Assembly: GCF_028802875.1 (NCBI RefSeq)
Contig: NZ_JARAMP010000016.1
Coordinates: forward strand, 39,706 to 103,705
Direction: 5' to 3'
From: Seohaeicola sp024304985
GTDB taxonomy: Bacteria; Pseudomonadota; Alphaproteobacteria; Rhodobacterales; Rhodobacteraceae
DNA: 64,000 nt
Shown here: positions 1 to 7,307 of the stretch, in pieces
Position numbering within the stretch: the stretch's first letter is position 1
How the letters are laid out: every line of letters begins with the position of its first letter
Notes under the pieces: generated by a model
What the model was told of the DNA's origin: nothing
Database searches by the model: none
What the model saw: only the letters and a program-made list of their open reading frames with translations
Position numbers and translations under genes: made by a program

Positions 1-546
1 CAGCAGGGCATCGACGGCGCGATCTTCCAGATGATCAGCCACGGCTTCATCTCGGGTGCGCTCTTCCTGTGCGTCGGCGTCATCTATGACCGGATGCACA
101 CGCGCGAGATCGACGCCTATGGCGGCCTCGTGAACCGGATGCCCGCCTATGCGCTGATCTTCATGTTCTTCACCATGGCCAATGTCGGCCTGCCGGGCAC
201 CTCCGGGTTCGTGGGTGAATTCCTGACGCTGATGGGGATTTTCCAGGTCAACACATGGGTGGCTTTGGTGGCCTGTTCCGGTGTGATCCTGTCGGCGGCC
301 TATGCGCTCTGGCTCTATCGCAAGGTGGTGCTGGGCGACCTGATCAAGGAAAGCCTGCGATCGATCACCGACATGACCCGCCGCGAAAAGGCGATCTTCG
401 CCCCGCTTGTGGTGATGACCCTGCTCTTGGGCGTCTACCCTGCCTTGGTGACCGATATCATCGGCCCCTCGGTCGAGGCGTTGATTGCCGATTATGACCT
501 TGCCCGTGCCGAGGGGACGACCCTCCGCATGCTGGCCCAGAACTGA
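1..546 (+). CDS. nuoM: NADH-quinone oxidoreductase subunit M, C-terminal part (start outside window)
   Basis: This is the C-terminal ~181 residues of the proton-pumping antiporter-like subunit M of respiratory complex I, an inner-membrane protein. The frame is open from base 1, and the first residues (GAIFQMISHGFISGALF, with the conserved HG pair) are the typical NuoM segment before the last transmembrane helices. The motif NVGLPGTSGFVGEF follows at about residues 60-75. The end is natural (TGA at 544-546), and nuoN starts 15 bases later with a Shine-Dalgarno-like GGAG, as in the standard nuo operon. Only the 5' truncation by the window edge is unusual. Confidence 0.96.
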   Translation, partial: QQGIDGAIFQMISHGFISGALFLCVGVIYDRMHTREIDAYGGLVNRMPAYALIFMFFTMANVGLPGTSGFVGEFLTLMGIFQVNTWVALVACSGVILSAAYALWLYRKVVLGDLIKESLRSITDMTRREKAIFAPLVVMTLLLGVYPALVTDIIGPSVEALIADYDLARAEGTTLRMLAQN

Positions 547-561
547 ACGGAGCGCTGAGAG

Positions 562-2001
562 ATGATCCAGGCTGATCTGACCATTATCCTGCCGGAAATC
601 CTGCTGTCGGTCTTTGCGATGCTGGCGTTGCTGTTCGGGGTCTATACCACCAAGGACAAGGTCGCACCCCTGCTGACATGGGTGACCGCTGCCGTCTTCG
701 CGCTTCTGGCTGCATGGATCGGTCTGAGCGGTGAGGGCAACAACGTCGCCTTCAACGGCATGTTCCATGACGATGCCTTTGCGCGCTTTGCCAAGGTGAC
801 GATCCTGCTCTCTGCCGCCGCCGTGCTGCTGATGAGCCAGGAGTATATGGAGCGGCGCGGTCTGCTGCGGTTCGAATATCCCATTCTGGTCTCGCTCAGT
901 GTCGTCGGCATGATGATGATGGTCAGCGCGGGCGACCTGATGGCGCTTTACATGGGGTTGGAACTGCAATCGCTGGCGCTTTATGTCATCGCCTCGCTGC
1001 GCCGGGACAGTCTGAAATCGACTGAGGCGGGTCTGAAATACTTCATCCTCGGCGCGCTCTCCTCGGGTCTGCTGCTCTATGGCGCGTCGCTGGTCTATGG
1101 CTATGCCGGAACCACGCTGTTCTCGGGCATCATCGCGGCGGCTGGATCTGGCGACATGTCGCTGGGTCTGCTGTTCGGACTTGTTTTCGTGATCTCCGGC
1201 CTTGCGTTCAAGATTTCGGCCGTGCCGTTCCACATGTGGACGCCCGACGTCTATGAAGGCTCGCCGACGCCCGTCACCGCCTTCTTTGCCACCGCGCCCA
1301 AGATGGCGGCGATGGCGCTGTTTGCCCGCGTGCTGCATGACGCCTTTGGCGGGGCCACGGCGGATTGGCAGCAGATCCTCGCGCTGCTGGCGCTTCTGTC
1401 GATGTTCCTCGGCTCGATCGCGGCCATCGGTCAGCGCAACATCAAGCGTCTGATGGCGTTTTCGTCCATCGCCCATATGGGTTACGCGCTGATGGGTCTG
1501 GCGGCGGGCACCGTTTTCGGCGTGCAGGCGATGCTGGTCTACATGGCGATCTATGTCACCATGAACGTGGGCACCTTCGCCTTCATCCTGTCGATGGAAA
1601 AGGACGGCCAGCCCGTCACCGATATCGCGGCGCTGAACATGTATGCCAAGCGGGAACCGGGCCGGGCGCTGGCCATGCTGATCCTGCTGTTCAGCCTCGC
1701 CGGCGTGCCGCCGCTGGTGGGCTTCTTCGGCAAGTTCTATGTGCTGCGCGCTGCCTATGATGCGGGTCTGGCATGGCTGGCCATCGCCGGTGTGATCGCC
1801 TCGGTGATCGGCGCCTTCTACTATTTGCGCATCGTTTACTACATGTATTTCGGCGACGAGGGCGAGGAGCTGGACGGCGGCAAGTCCCCGGTGCTCTGGG
1901 TCATGCTGATGGCCTCGGCCGGTGCGATGCTTTTCGGTGTCGTGAACCTGTTCGGGATCGAGGGCGCGGCAGCCGCCGCGGCAGCCACGCTTGTCAACTG
2001 A
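562..2001 (+). CDS. nuoN: NADH-quinone oxidoreductase subunit N
   Basis: NuoN is the last core membrane subunit of complex I and belongs to the Mrp-antiporter-like family, taking part in proton translocation. The 479-residue length is normal for alphaproteobacteria. The sequence is hydrophobic throughout (about 14 predicted helices) and carries the landmarks LYMGLELQSLALYV with its membrane glutamate, SSGLLLYGASLVYG, AVPFHMWTPDVYEGSPTPVTAF with the conserved lysine region before it, and SLAGVPPLVGFFGKFYVL. The ATG at 562 is preceded by GGAGCGCTGAGAG. It is the end of the nuo operon, and the birA reading frame starts inside its last codons, so translational coupling is likely. Confidence 0.97.
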   Translation: MIQADLTIILPEILLSVFAMLALLFGVYTTKDKVAPLLTWVTAAVFALLAAWIGLSGEGNNVAFNGMFHDDAFARFAKVTILLSAAAVLLMSQEYMERRGLLRFEYPILVSLSVVGMMMMVSAGDLMALYMGLELQSLALYVIASLRRDSLKSTEAGLKYFILGALSSGLLLYGASLVYGYAGTTLFSGIIAAAGSGDMSLGLLFGLVFVISGLAFKISAVPFHMWTPDVYEGSPTPVTAFFATAPKMAAMALFARVLHDAFGGATADWQQILALLALLSMFLGSIAAIGQRNIKRLMAFSSIAHMGYALMGLAAGTVFGVQAMLVYMAIYVTMNVGTFAFILSMEKDGQPVTDIAALNMYAKREPGRALAMLILLFSLAGVPPLVGFFGKFYVLRAAYDAGLAWLAIAGVIASVIGAFYYLRIVYYMYFGDEGEELDGGKSPVLWVMLMASAGAMLFGVVNLFGIEGAAAAAAATLVN

Positions 2002-2752
2002 CGCGACGTCTGCGGGCTGGCCGCAAGGCACGGCCCGCATCTTGCTGGCCGAGGTGGACAGCACCCTGAACGAGGCCGCGCGCCGCTTCGATACCCTGCG
2101 CGGTCCGACATGGATCCTCGCCCTGCATCAGACGGCCGCACGCGGGCGGCGGGGCAGGGACTGGCGGCATCCGGCGGGGAATTTCGCGGCAACCCTCGTG
2201 CTGCCCGGCCCGTTGCAGCCCGCCACGGCGGCGCTGCGGTCCTTCGTCGCCTCCCTTGCGCTTTACGATGCCTTTGCCGCCGCCACCGGACGCCCCGGCA
2301 GCTTCGCACTGAAATGGCCCAATGACGTGCTGCTGAACGGTGGCAAGGTGGCGGGGATGCTGCTGGAAACCATCGGCCCGCGCGGCGATGCGCTGTCCAT
2401 CGGGATCGGCGTCAATCTGGCGCAGGCCCCAGACGCCGGGCAGGTCGAGCAGGGGGCGGTGCGGCCCGTGTCGCTTCTGTCCGAGACAGGCGCTGCCGTC
2501 AGCCCAGAAGAGTTCCTCGATCTTCTCGCCCCCGCCTATGCCCGCTATGAAGCGCAGTTCGCCGCCTATGGCTTTGCCCCGATCCGCACCGCCTGGCTTG
2601 ACCGCGCCGCGCGTCTGGGCCAGCAGATCACCGCGCGCCTGCCCGCCGAAGAGGTGACCGGACGGTTCGACACGGTGGACGAGCAGGGCCAACTTGTCCT
2701 ATCAACGCCGCAAGGCCCGCGCCGCATCGCTGCGGCTGACGTCTTCTTCTAA
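1991..2752 (+). CDS. birA: Biotin--[acetyl-CoA-carboxylase] ligase (group I, no DNA-binding domain)
   Basis: Cytoplasmic enzyme that forms biotinyl-5'-AMP and transfers biotin to the carrier lysine of acetyl-CoA carboxylase. The 253-residue protein shows the ligase signature ARGRRGRDW (biotin/ATP loop, about residue 50), LKWPNDVLLNGGKVAGML (about 105-122, catalytic lysines) and IGIGVNL. There is no N-terminal helix-turn-helix, so unlike E. coli BirA it is not expected to be a repressor. The start is taken as TTG at 1991, overlapping nuoN by 11 bases, because no in-frame ATG precedes the conserved EVDSTLNEA segment. The placement after nuoN and before coaX is common in Rhodobacteraceae. The exact start codon is the main uncertainty. 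Confidence 0.93.
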   Translation: MSTDATSAGWPQGTARILLAEVDSTLNEAARRFDTLRGPTWILALHQTAARGRRGRDWRHPAGNFAATLVLPGPLQPATAALRSFVASLALYDAFAAATGRPGSFALKWPNDVLLNGGKVAGMLLETIGPRGDALSIGIGVNLAQAPDAGQVEQGAVRPVSLLSETGAAVSPEEFLDLLAPAYARYEAQFAAYGFAPIRTAWLDRAARLGQQITARLPAEEVTGRFDTVDEQGQLVLSTPQGPRRIAAADVFF

Positions 2753-2763
2753 GGATCGCTGCC

Positions 2764-3543
2764 ATGCTTCTGGCCATCGACTGTGGCAATACCAATACTG
2801 TTTTCGCGATCTGGGATGGCGAGCGGTTCCTCTGCACGCTCCGCACCTCGACCGAGCATCAGCGGACGGCGGATCAATATTACGTCTGGCTCAGCGCGCT
2901 GTTGAACCATCACAAGATCCCGATGGATATCGACACGGTCATCATCTCCTCGACCGTGCCGCGCGTGGTGTTCAACCTGCGGGTTCTGGCGGATCGCTAT
3001 TTCAATTGCCGCCCGCTGGTGGTGGGCAAGCCGGAATGCCTGCTGCCGCGCGCCCCGCGCGTGGATCAGGGCACGACCGTGGGGCCGGACCGTCTGGTCA
3101 ACTCGGCCGGGGCCTATGACCGGCATGGCGGCAATCTGATCGTGGTCGATTTCGGCACCGCGACGACCTTTGACGTGGTCGATGATGACGGGGCCTATGT
3201 CGGCGGTGTGATCGCGCCGGGTGTGAACCTGTCGCTGGAAGCGCTGCACATGGCCGCCGCCGCCCTGCCGCATGTGGACATCACCAAGCCGCAGGGCGTG
3301 ATCGGCACCAATACCGTGGCCTGTATGCAGGCCGGGATTTTCTGGGGCTATGTCGGCCTCGTCAAGGAAATCTGCACAAGGATCAAGGCGGAACGCGACC
3401 GCGACATGCGCGTAATTGGCACAGGGGGGCTGGCCGCGTTGTTCGGCGCCTCGGAAGTGCTGTTCGACAGGATCGAAGACGACCTGACCATTCATGGCCT
3501 GACGGTCATTCACCAATATAACAAGGACCAAGGCAACATATGA
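2764..3543 (+). CDS. coaX: Type III pantothenate kinase
   Basis: Phosphorylates pantothenate in the first step of coenzyme A synthesis, using an ASKHA-fold kinase domain insensitive to CoA feedback. The 259-residue protein begins with the phosphate-binding motif LLAIDCGNTNTVFAIWDG and has the family motif GPDRLVNSAGAY (about residues 105-116) and VVDFGTATTFDVV (adenosine-side motif). The ATG at 2764 follows AAGGATCGCTGCC. The end overlaps the RNase J start by four bases (ATGA), so the two are probably translationally coupled. The monovalent-cation-dependent class is assumed from the family. Confidence 0.95.
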   Translation: MLLAIDCGNTNTVFAIWDGERFLCTLRTSTEHQRTADQYYVWLSALLNHHKIPMDIDTVIISSTVPRVVFNLRVLADRYFNCRPLVVGKPECLLPRAPRVDQGTTVGPDRLVNSAGAYDRHGGNLIVVDFGTATTFDVVDDDGAYVGGVIAPGVNLSLEALHMAAAALPHVDITKPQGVIGTNTVACMQAGIFWGYVGLVKEICTRIKAERDRDMRVIGTGGLAALFGASEVLFDRIEDDLTIHGLTVIHQYNKDQGNI

Positions 3544-5213
3544 GCAGCAACAGATTGATCTACCTTCCCCTCGGCGGCGCCGGGGAGATCGGTATGAATT
3601 GCTATGTCTACGGATATGGCCCCAAGGACAAGGAACGCCTGATCGTCGTGGACGTGGGCGTGGCCTTTCCCGATATGGACGGCACGCCGGGGGTGGACCT
3701 GATCCTGCCCGACATCGCATGGCTGGAAGAGCGCAAGACCCAGATCGAGGCGGTGTTCATCACCCACGCCCATGAGGATCACGTCGGTGCCATCGGCCAT
3801 CTGTTCGAACGGCTGGGCCAGCCAGCGGTCTATGCCCGCGCCTTCACCTCGAACATCGCGCGCGGCAAACTGGCGGAATACGGCTATTCCGACAAGGTCG
3901 TCAAAACCGTTTCGAAATGGCCCCAAACCGTTGAAGCGGGGCCTTTCACCGTGGGCTTCCTGCCGATTTCCCACTCGATCCCTGAAAGCTCGTCTCTTGT
4001 GATCGACACGCCCGAAGGCCGGGTGATCCATACGGGTGATTTCAAGATCGACCACAACCCGCTGGTGGGCGAACCCTTCGATCCCGATCTCTGGGCCGAA
4101 GTGGCGCAAAGCGGTGTCAAGGCGCTGATCTGCGACAGCACCAACGTGTTCAACGCGCATGAGGGGCGGTCGGAATCCACCCTCGGCCCGGCAATTGTCG
4201 AACTGATCGCCGCGCAGAAGGGGCTGGTCGTGGCCACAACCTTTGCCAGCAACGTGGCCCGCGTGAAAACGCTGGCCGACGCGGGCGAGGCGGCGGGCCG
4301 TTCGATCTGCCTGATGGGCCGCGCCATGCGCCGGATGATCGAGGCGTCGATCGAAACCGGTGTTCTGACCTCCTTTCCCAAGGTGGTCAGCCCCGAAGAT
4401 GCGATGATGATGCCGCGTGACAATGTCATGCTGATCGTCACCGGCAGCCAGGGCGAACGCCGTGCCGCCAGTGCGCAGCTGGCCAATGGCAAATATCAGG
4501 GCGTGGTGCTGAAAGAGGGGGATCTGTTCCTCTTCTCCTCCAAGACCATTCCCGGCAACGAAAAAGGCGTCATCCGCATCATCAACCAGTTCAGCGAAAT
4601 GGGCGTGGATGTGGTCGATGACAGCAACGGCAAATACCATGTCTCGGGCCATGCGAACCGGCCTGATATCGAATACATGCAAAAACTGGTGAAGCCGCAG
4701 GTCGTGATCCCGATGCATGGCGAACACCGCCACCTGCGCGAGATGGTCAAGATCGCCAAGGGCAACCGCTTCCAGTCGATCCTTGCCGCCAACGGCATGA
4801 TCGTGAACCTTGGCGGCAATGAACCCGCCGTGGCCGGCTATGTGGAAACGGGCCGCACCTATCTGGACGGCACCGCACAGGTCGGCGCGCTCGATGGTGT
4901 CGTGCGCGACCGTATCCGCATGGCGCTGAACGGGCATGTCACCGTCACGCTGATCCTTGACGACGAGAACGAGCCCCTTGGAGAGCCGTGGTGCGAGATC
5001 ATGGGGCTGGCCCAGACAGGCCGCTCCCGCGCGCCGCTGGTCGATGTGCTGGAGGCCGATCTGGAGCAGTTCATCAACCGCGCCTCCGAGGTGACGCTGG
5101 CCGATGACGACAAGCTGGAACAGCAGTTGAAAAAGATCGTCCGCCAGACCGCGCTGGACGAGATCGGCAAGAAACCCGAAGTCACCGTCGTCATCAGCCG
5201 CCTCAGCGCCTGA
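3540..5213 (+). CDS. rnj: Ribonuclease J
   Basis: Metallo-beta-lactamase/beta-CASP ribonuclease with 5'-3' exo- and endonuclease activity in mRNA turnover and rRNA maturation. The 557 residues match the family length. The N-terminal motif HAHEDHVGA (about residues 77-85) gives the HxHxDH zinc site, HTGDFKIDH a further metal ligand, and SGHANRPDI plus PMHGEHRHLREM the beta-CASP and late metal motifs. The ATG overlaps the coaX stop. A GC-rich hairpin follows the stop. Alphaproteobacteria with RNase J use it alongside RNase E; this pairing is known from the family and not shown here. Confidence 0.96.
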   Translation: MSSNRLIYLPLGGAGEIGMNCYVYGYGPKDKERLIVVDVGVAFPDMDGTPGVDLILPDIAWLEERKTQIEAVFITHAHEDHVGAIGHLFERLGQPAVYARAFTSNIARGKLAEYGYSDKVVKTVSKWPQTVEAGPFTVGFLPISHSIPESSSLVIDTPEGRVIHTGDFKIDHNPLVGEPFDPDLWAEVAQSGVKALICDSTNVFNAHEGRSESTLGPAIVELIAAQKGLVVATTFASNVARVKTLADAGEAAGRSICLMGRAMRRMIEASIETGVLTSFPKVVSPEDAMMMPRDNVMLIVTGSQGERRAASAQLANGKYQGVVLKEGDLFLFSSKTIPGNEKGVIRIINQFSEMGVDVVDDSNGKYHVSGHANRPDIEYMQKLVKPQVVIPMHGEHRHLREMVKIAKGNRFQSILAANGMIVNLGGNEPAVAGYVETGRTYLDGTAQVGALDGVVRDRIRMALNGHVTVTLILDDENEPLGEPWCEIMGLAQTGRSRAPLVDVLEADLEQFINRASEVTLADDDKLEQQLKKIVRQTALDEIGKKPEVTVVISRLSA

Positions 5214-5233
5214 CCCTGCACCTGACACATGTC

Positions 5234-5263
5234 TCGCCCGCGTTCATCCTGTGACGCGGGCGA
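5234..5263. terminator. Inverted repeat between convergent rnj and tetR genes
   Basis: TCGCCCGCGT (5234-5243) pairs perfectly with ACGCGGGCGA (5254-5263) around a 10-base loop. It lies between two convergent genes and reaches into the last codons of the TetR gene. Neither side has a clear T-run, so it may be a bidirectional hairpin that stops transcription weakly or protects the 3' ends. Confidence 0.55.
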
Positions 5264-5849
5264 AAACCTGACGAAAGAACGCCTCGCGCGCGGGTTGGTC
5301 CATGTCCTGCACGGGATGCATCCGCCCCGACAGCAGCAATGATGCGAACCCATGCACCATGCTCCAACTGGCCATGACATCGGCCATCGCATCCGCATCC
5401 TCATAGGGTGACACGCCGCGCAGCCGCGCAATATCCTGCGCCAAATGGTCGAACGCGGCTTCGGCCGTTACTTCCAGATCAGGGTCGCACACATCCACCC
5501 GGTCCGATCCGAACATCAGCTTGAACAGGGCGGGGGCCGCCAGCGTGAAATCCAGATAGCCAAGGCCCGAGGCGATCAACAAGTCCTGCGGGTCGTCGCT
5601 GCTGCAACTGGCCTGCCGCGCCTGCATTGCCTCCAGAAACTGCCGGAACCCTTCCGCCGCCAAGGCCGCCAAAAGGCCCTGCGTGTCGCCGAAATGATGC
5701 GCGGGGGCCGAATGGCTGACCCCCACTTCGCGCGCCACACGGCGCAGCGAGAAACCCTCGATTCCCGTCTCGGCCAGTACAGCCTCGCCAGCCTTCAGCA
5801 GCGCCGCGCGCAGGTCGCCGTGGTGATAGGGATGTTTTTCCAATGTCAT
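5244..5849 (-). CDS. TetR family transcriptional regulator
   Basis: A 201-residue one-component regulator. The N-terminal helix-turn-helix covers about residues 10-55 (YHHGDLRAALLKAGEAVL, then GFSLRRVAREVGVSHSAPAHHF), the usual TetR DNA-binding arrangement. The C-terminal part resembles the WHG-type ligand/dimer domain with LDFTLAAPALFKLMFGSDR. It is divergent from the ABA4-like/membrane protein pair, and the 103-base spacer holds three operator-like repeats overlapping both putative promoters, so autorepression and control of the neighbouring pair are likely. The ligand is unknown. Confidence 0.9.
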   Translation of the reverse strand: MTLEKHPYHHGDLRAALLKAGEAVLAETGIEGFSLRRVAREVGVSHSAPAHHFGDTQGLLAALAAEGFRQFLEAMQARQASCSSDDPQDLLIASGLGYLDFTLAAPALFKLMFGSDRVDVCDPDLEVTAEAAFDHLAQDIARLRGVSPYEDADAMADVMASWSMVHGFASLLLSGRMHPVQDMDQPAREAFFRQVFARVTG

Positions 5850-5868
5850 GTCATAAGCTTAGCCCTCA

Positions 5869-5943
5869 ATCTGGACAGTGTCAATATTTTGTCTTGACAC
5901 TGTCCAGATCGCGCTGGCATCCTGAACTTGCCACTGTCCAGAT
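5869..5943. promoter_or_regulatory. Divergent promoter/operator region with three TetR-box-like repeats
   Basis: ATCTGGACAGTGTCAA (5869-5884) is the exact reverse complement of TTGACACTGTCCAGAT (5894-5909), separated by 9 bases. A third copy, TTGCCACTGTCCAGAT, lies at 5928-5943, just before the ABA4-like start. Each repeat is itself near-palindromic (TTGACA/TGTCCAG), as TetR sites often are. TTGACA in each of the first two repeats could serve as a -35 box; on the minus strand TAAGCT lies 17 bases away as a possible -10. Binding by the adjacent TetR protein is inferred. Confidence 0.75.
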
Positions 5944-5952
5944 GAGGTTGCC

Positions 5953-6390
5953 ATGTCCCCCGACACCTTGTTCCAATATGCCAGCCCGCTTGCCATGATC
6001 GGCTGGATCATCCTTGCCCTGTCGCCGCTGGCCCCGCGATGGGCCGACCGGATCGGGGGCTTCATCATCCCCGCGATCCTGTCGCTGCTCTATGTAGCCG
6101 TGATCCTTGGCTATTGGTGGCAGGGGCAGGGCGGCTTCGACAGTCTGGCCAATGTGATGCTGCTTCTGTCCAACCCGTGGATGGCGCTGGCCGGATGGGT
6201 GCATTTTCTGGCCTTCGATCTGTTCATCGGCGGCTGGATCACCCGCACCGCGCGGGCGCAAGGGCTCGCGCATTTGCTGATCCTGCCCAGCCTGCTGCTG
6301 ACCTTCCTGTTCGGTCCCATCGGGCTGATCCTGTTCCTGTCCATCCTGGCGGTCCGCCGCCTGCTGACCCCCAACCAGATCGAGGCCTGA
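5953..6390 (+). CDS. ABA4-like family membrane protein (DUF4281)
   Basis: A 145-residue integral membrane protein with four predicted helices. The segments SNPWMALAGWVHFLAFDLFIGGWI (in pieces NPWMALAGWVHFLAFDLF, then GGWITRTAR) and LTFLFGPIGLILFL are typical of the ABA4-like family, named after a plant chloroplast protein needed for neoxanthin formation. The bacterial members have no established activity. It is the first gene of a probable two-gene operon with the 8-TM protein that starts one base after its stop, under a divergent TetR regulator. The ATG at 5953 is preceded by GATGAGGTTGCC. Confidence 0.85.
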   Translation: MSPDTLFQYASPLAMIGWIILALSPLAPRWADRIGGFIIPAILSLLYVAVILGYWWQGQGGFDSLANVMLLLSNPWMALAGWVHFLAFDLFIGGWITRTARAQGLAHLLILPSLLLTFLFGPIGLILFLSILAVRRLLTPNQIEA

Positions 6391-6391
6391 G

Positions 6392-7234
6392 ATGACCGAT
6401 ATGTCCTTCTCCCCATCCATGCCGATCCAGTCGCGCCGGCGCCTGATCCCACGGCTTTTCAGTGCTGAACCGCGCTTCGCCATGCTGGGGGTGCTGTTGG
6501 CTTTTGCCATGATCCCCACGGCTCTGGCGTTGGCGCTCGACCCGCGACAGTTTCAGGGCGAGGCGGTCTGGCTGAAGCCGCTCAAGTTCGAACTGGCGCT
6601 GAGTGTCTATCTGCTCAGCCTTGCCTTCTTCGCCCGGTTTCTGCCAGCGGGCATGACCGACCGGCGCGACTACCGGATCTTTGCCGCCATCGTCGTCTTC
6701 TGCGTGCTGGCCGAAATGGCATGGATCGGCGGGGCAGCCATGTTCGGCACGGCCTCGCATTTCAACCTGTCCACCCCGGTGATGGAGACGGTCTACAGCC
6801 TGATGGGCCTGTTTGCGGTCACACTGACCTCGGCCTCGCTGGTCTATGGCATCGCCATCTGGCGGCACCCCGCAGGATTGCCGGATCAGGCGCTGCGCCT
6901 GTCGGTGGCTTTGGGTCTGGGGCTGACCTTCGTGCTGACAGTGATCGTGGCGGGCTACATGGCCGGGCAACCGGGGCATCTGGTGGGCACTCCCGTCACG
7001 GGCGTGCGGGTGCCGCTGATGGGGTGGTCGCGCGAGGTGGGCGACCTGCGGCTGCCGCATTTTCTGGCCACCCATGCGATGCATGTGATCCCGCTGGCCG
7101 GTCTGCTGGCGGTGCGGCGGCTAGCCCCGGTTGCGGCGCTGCGGGTGGTCTGGGTCCTGTCGGCGGGCTTTGTGCTGGCAACAGCCGCGACCTTCGCGAT
7201 GGCGATCAGGGGGCTTCCGGTATTCCCGGTCTGA
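6392..7234 (+). CDS. Predicted 7-8-TM membrane protein of unknown function
   Basis: I do not recognise a named family for this 280-residue protein. It has a basic N-terminus (PIQSRRRLIPRLF) and about seven or eight hydrophobic segments from residue 30 to the end. An LPHFLATHAMHVIPLAGLLA stretch near residue 225 contains two histidines in a membrane-edge context, which could bind a cofactor or metal. It starts one base after the ABA4-like stop, so the pair is surely co-transcribed and probably shares TetR control. An internal ATG three codons in is an alternative start. Confidence 0.8.
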   Translation: MTDMSFSPSMPIQSRRRLIPRLFSAEPRFAMLGVLLAFAMIPTALALALDPRQFQGEAVWLKPLKFELALSVYLLSLAFFARFLPAGMTDRRDYRIFAAIVVFCVLAEMAWIGGAAMFGTASHFNLSTPVMETVYSLMGLFAVTLTSASLVYGIAIWRHPAGLPDQALRLSVALGLGLTFVLTVIVAGYMAGQPGHLVGTPVTGVRVPLMGWSREVGDLRLPHFLATHAMHVIPLAGLLAVRRLAPVAALRVVWVLSAGFVLATAATFAMAIRGLPVFPV

Positions 7235-7250
7235 CCTGTTCATCGGCAAA

Positions 7251-7282
7251 GAAAAACCCGCGTCGAGCGATCGGCGCGGGTT
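7251..7282 (-). terminator. Rho-independent terminator of the RhlE-like helicase gene
   Basis: AACCCGCG (7255-7262) and CGCGGGTT (7275-7282) form an 8-bp stem. On the minus strand the stem is followed by TTTTTC, giving a standard intrinsic terminator 26 bases after the helicase stop. It also lies downstream of the convergent membrane-protein gene and may serve both. Confidence 0.85.
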
Positions 7283-7307
7283 CGGCTTGGTCCTGATCAG
7301 ACGCGGA

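Noticed and set aside
3510..5228. 572-residue open frame on the minus strand opposite RNase J
   Set aside because: High GC creates long antisense frames; the plus strand has clear RNase J motifs and the minus product has no recognisable domain.
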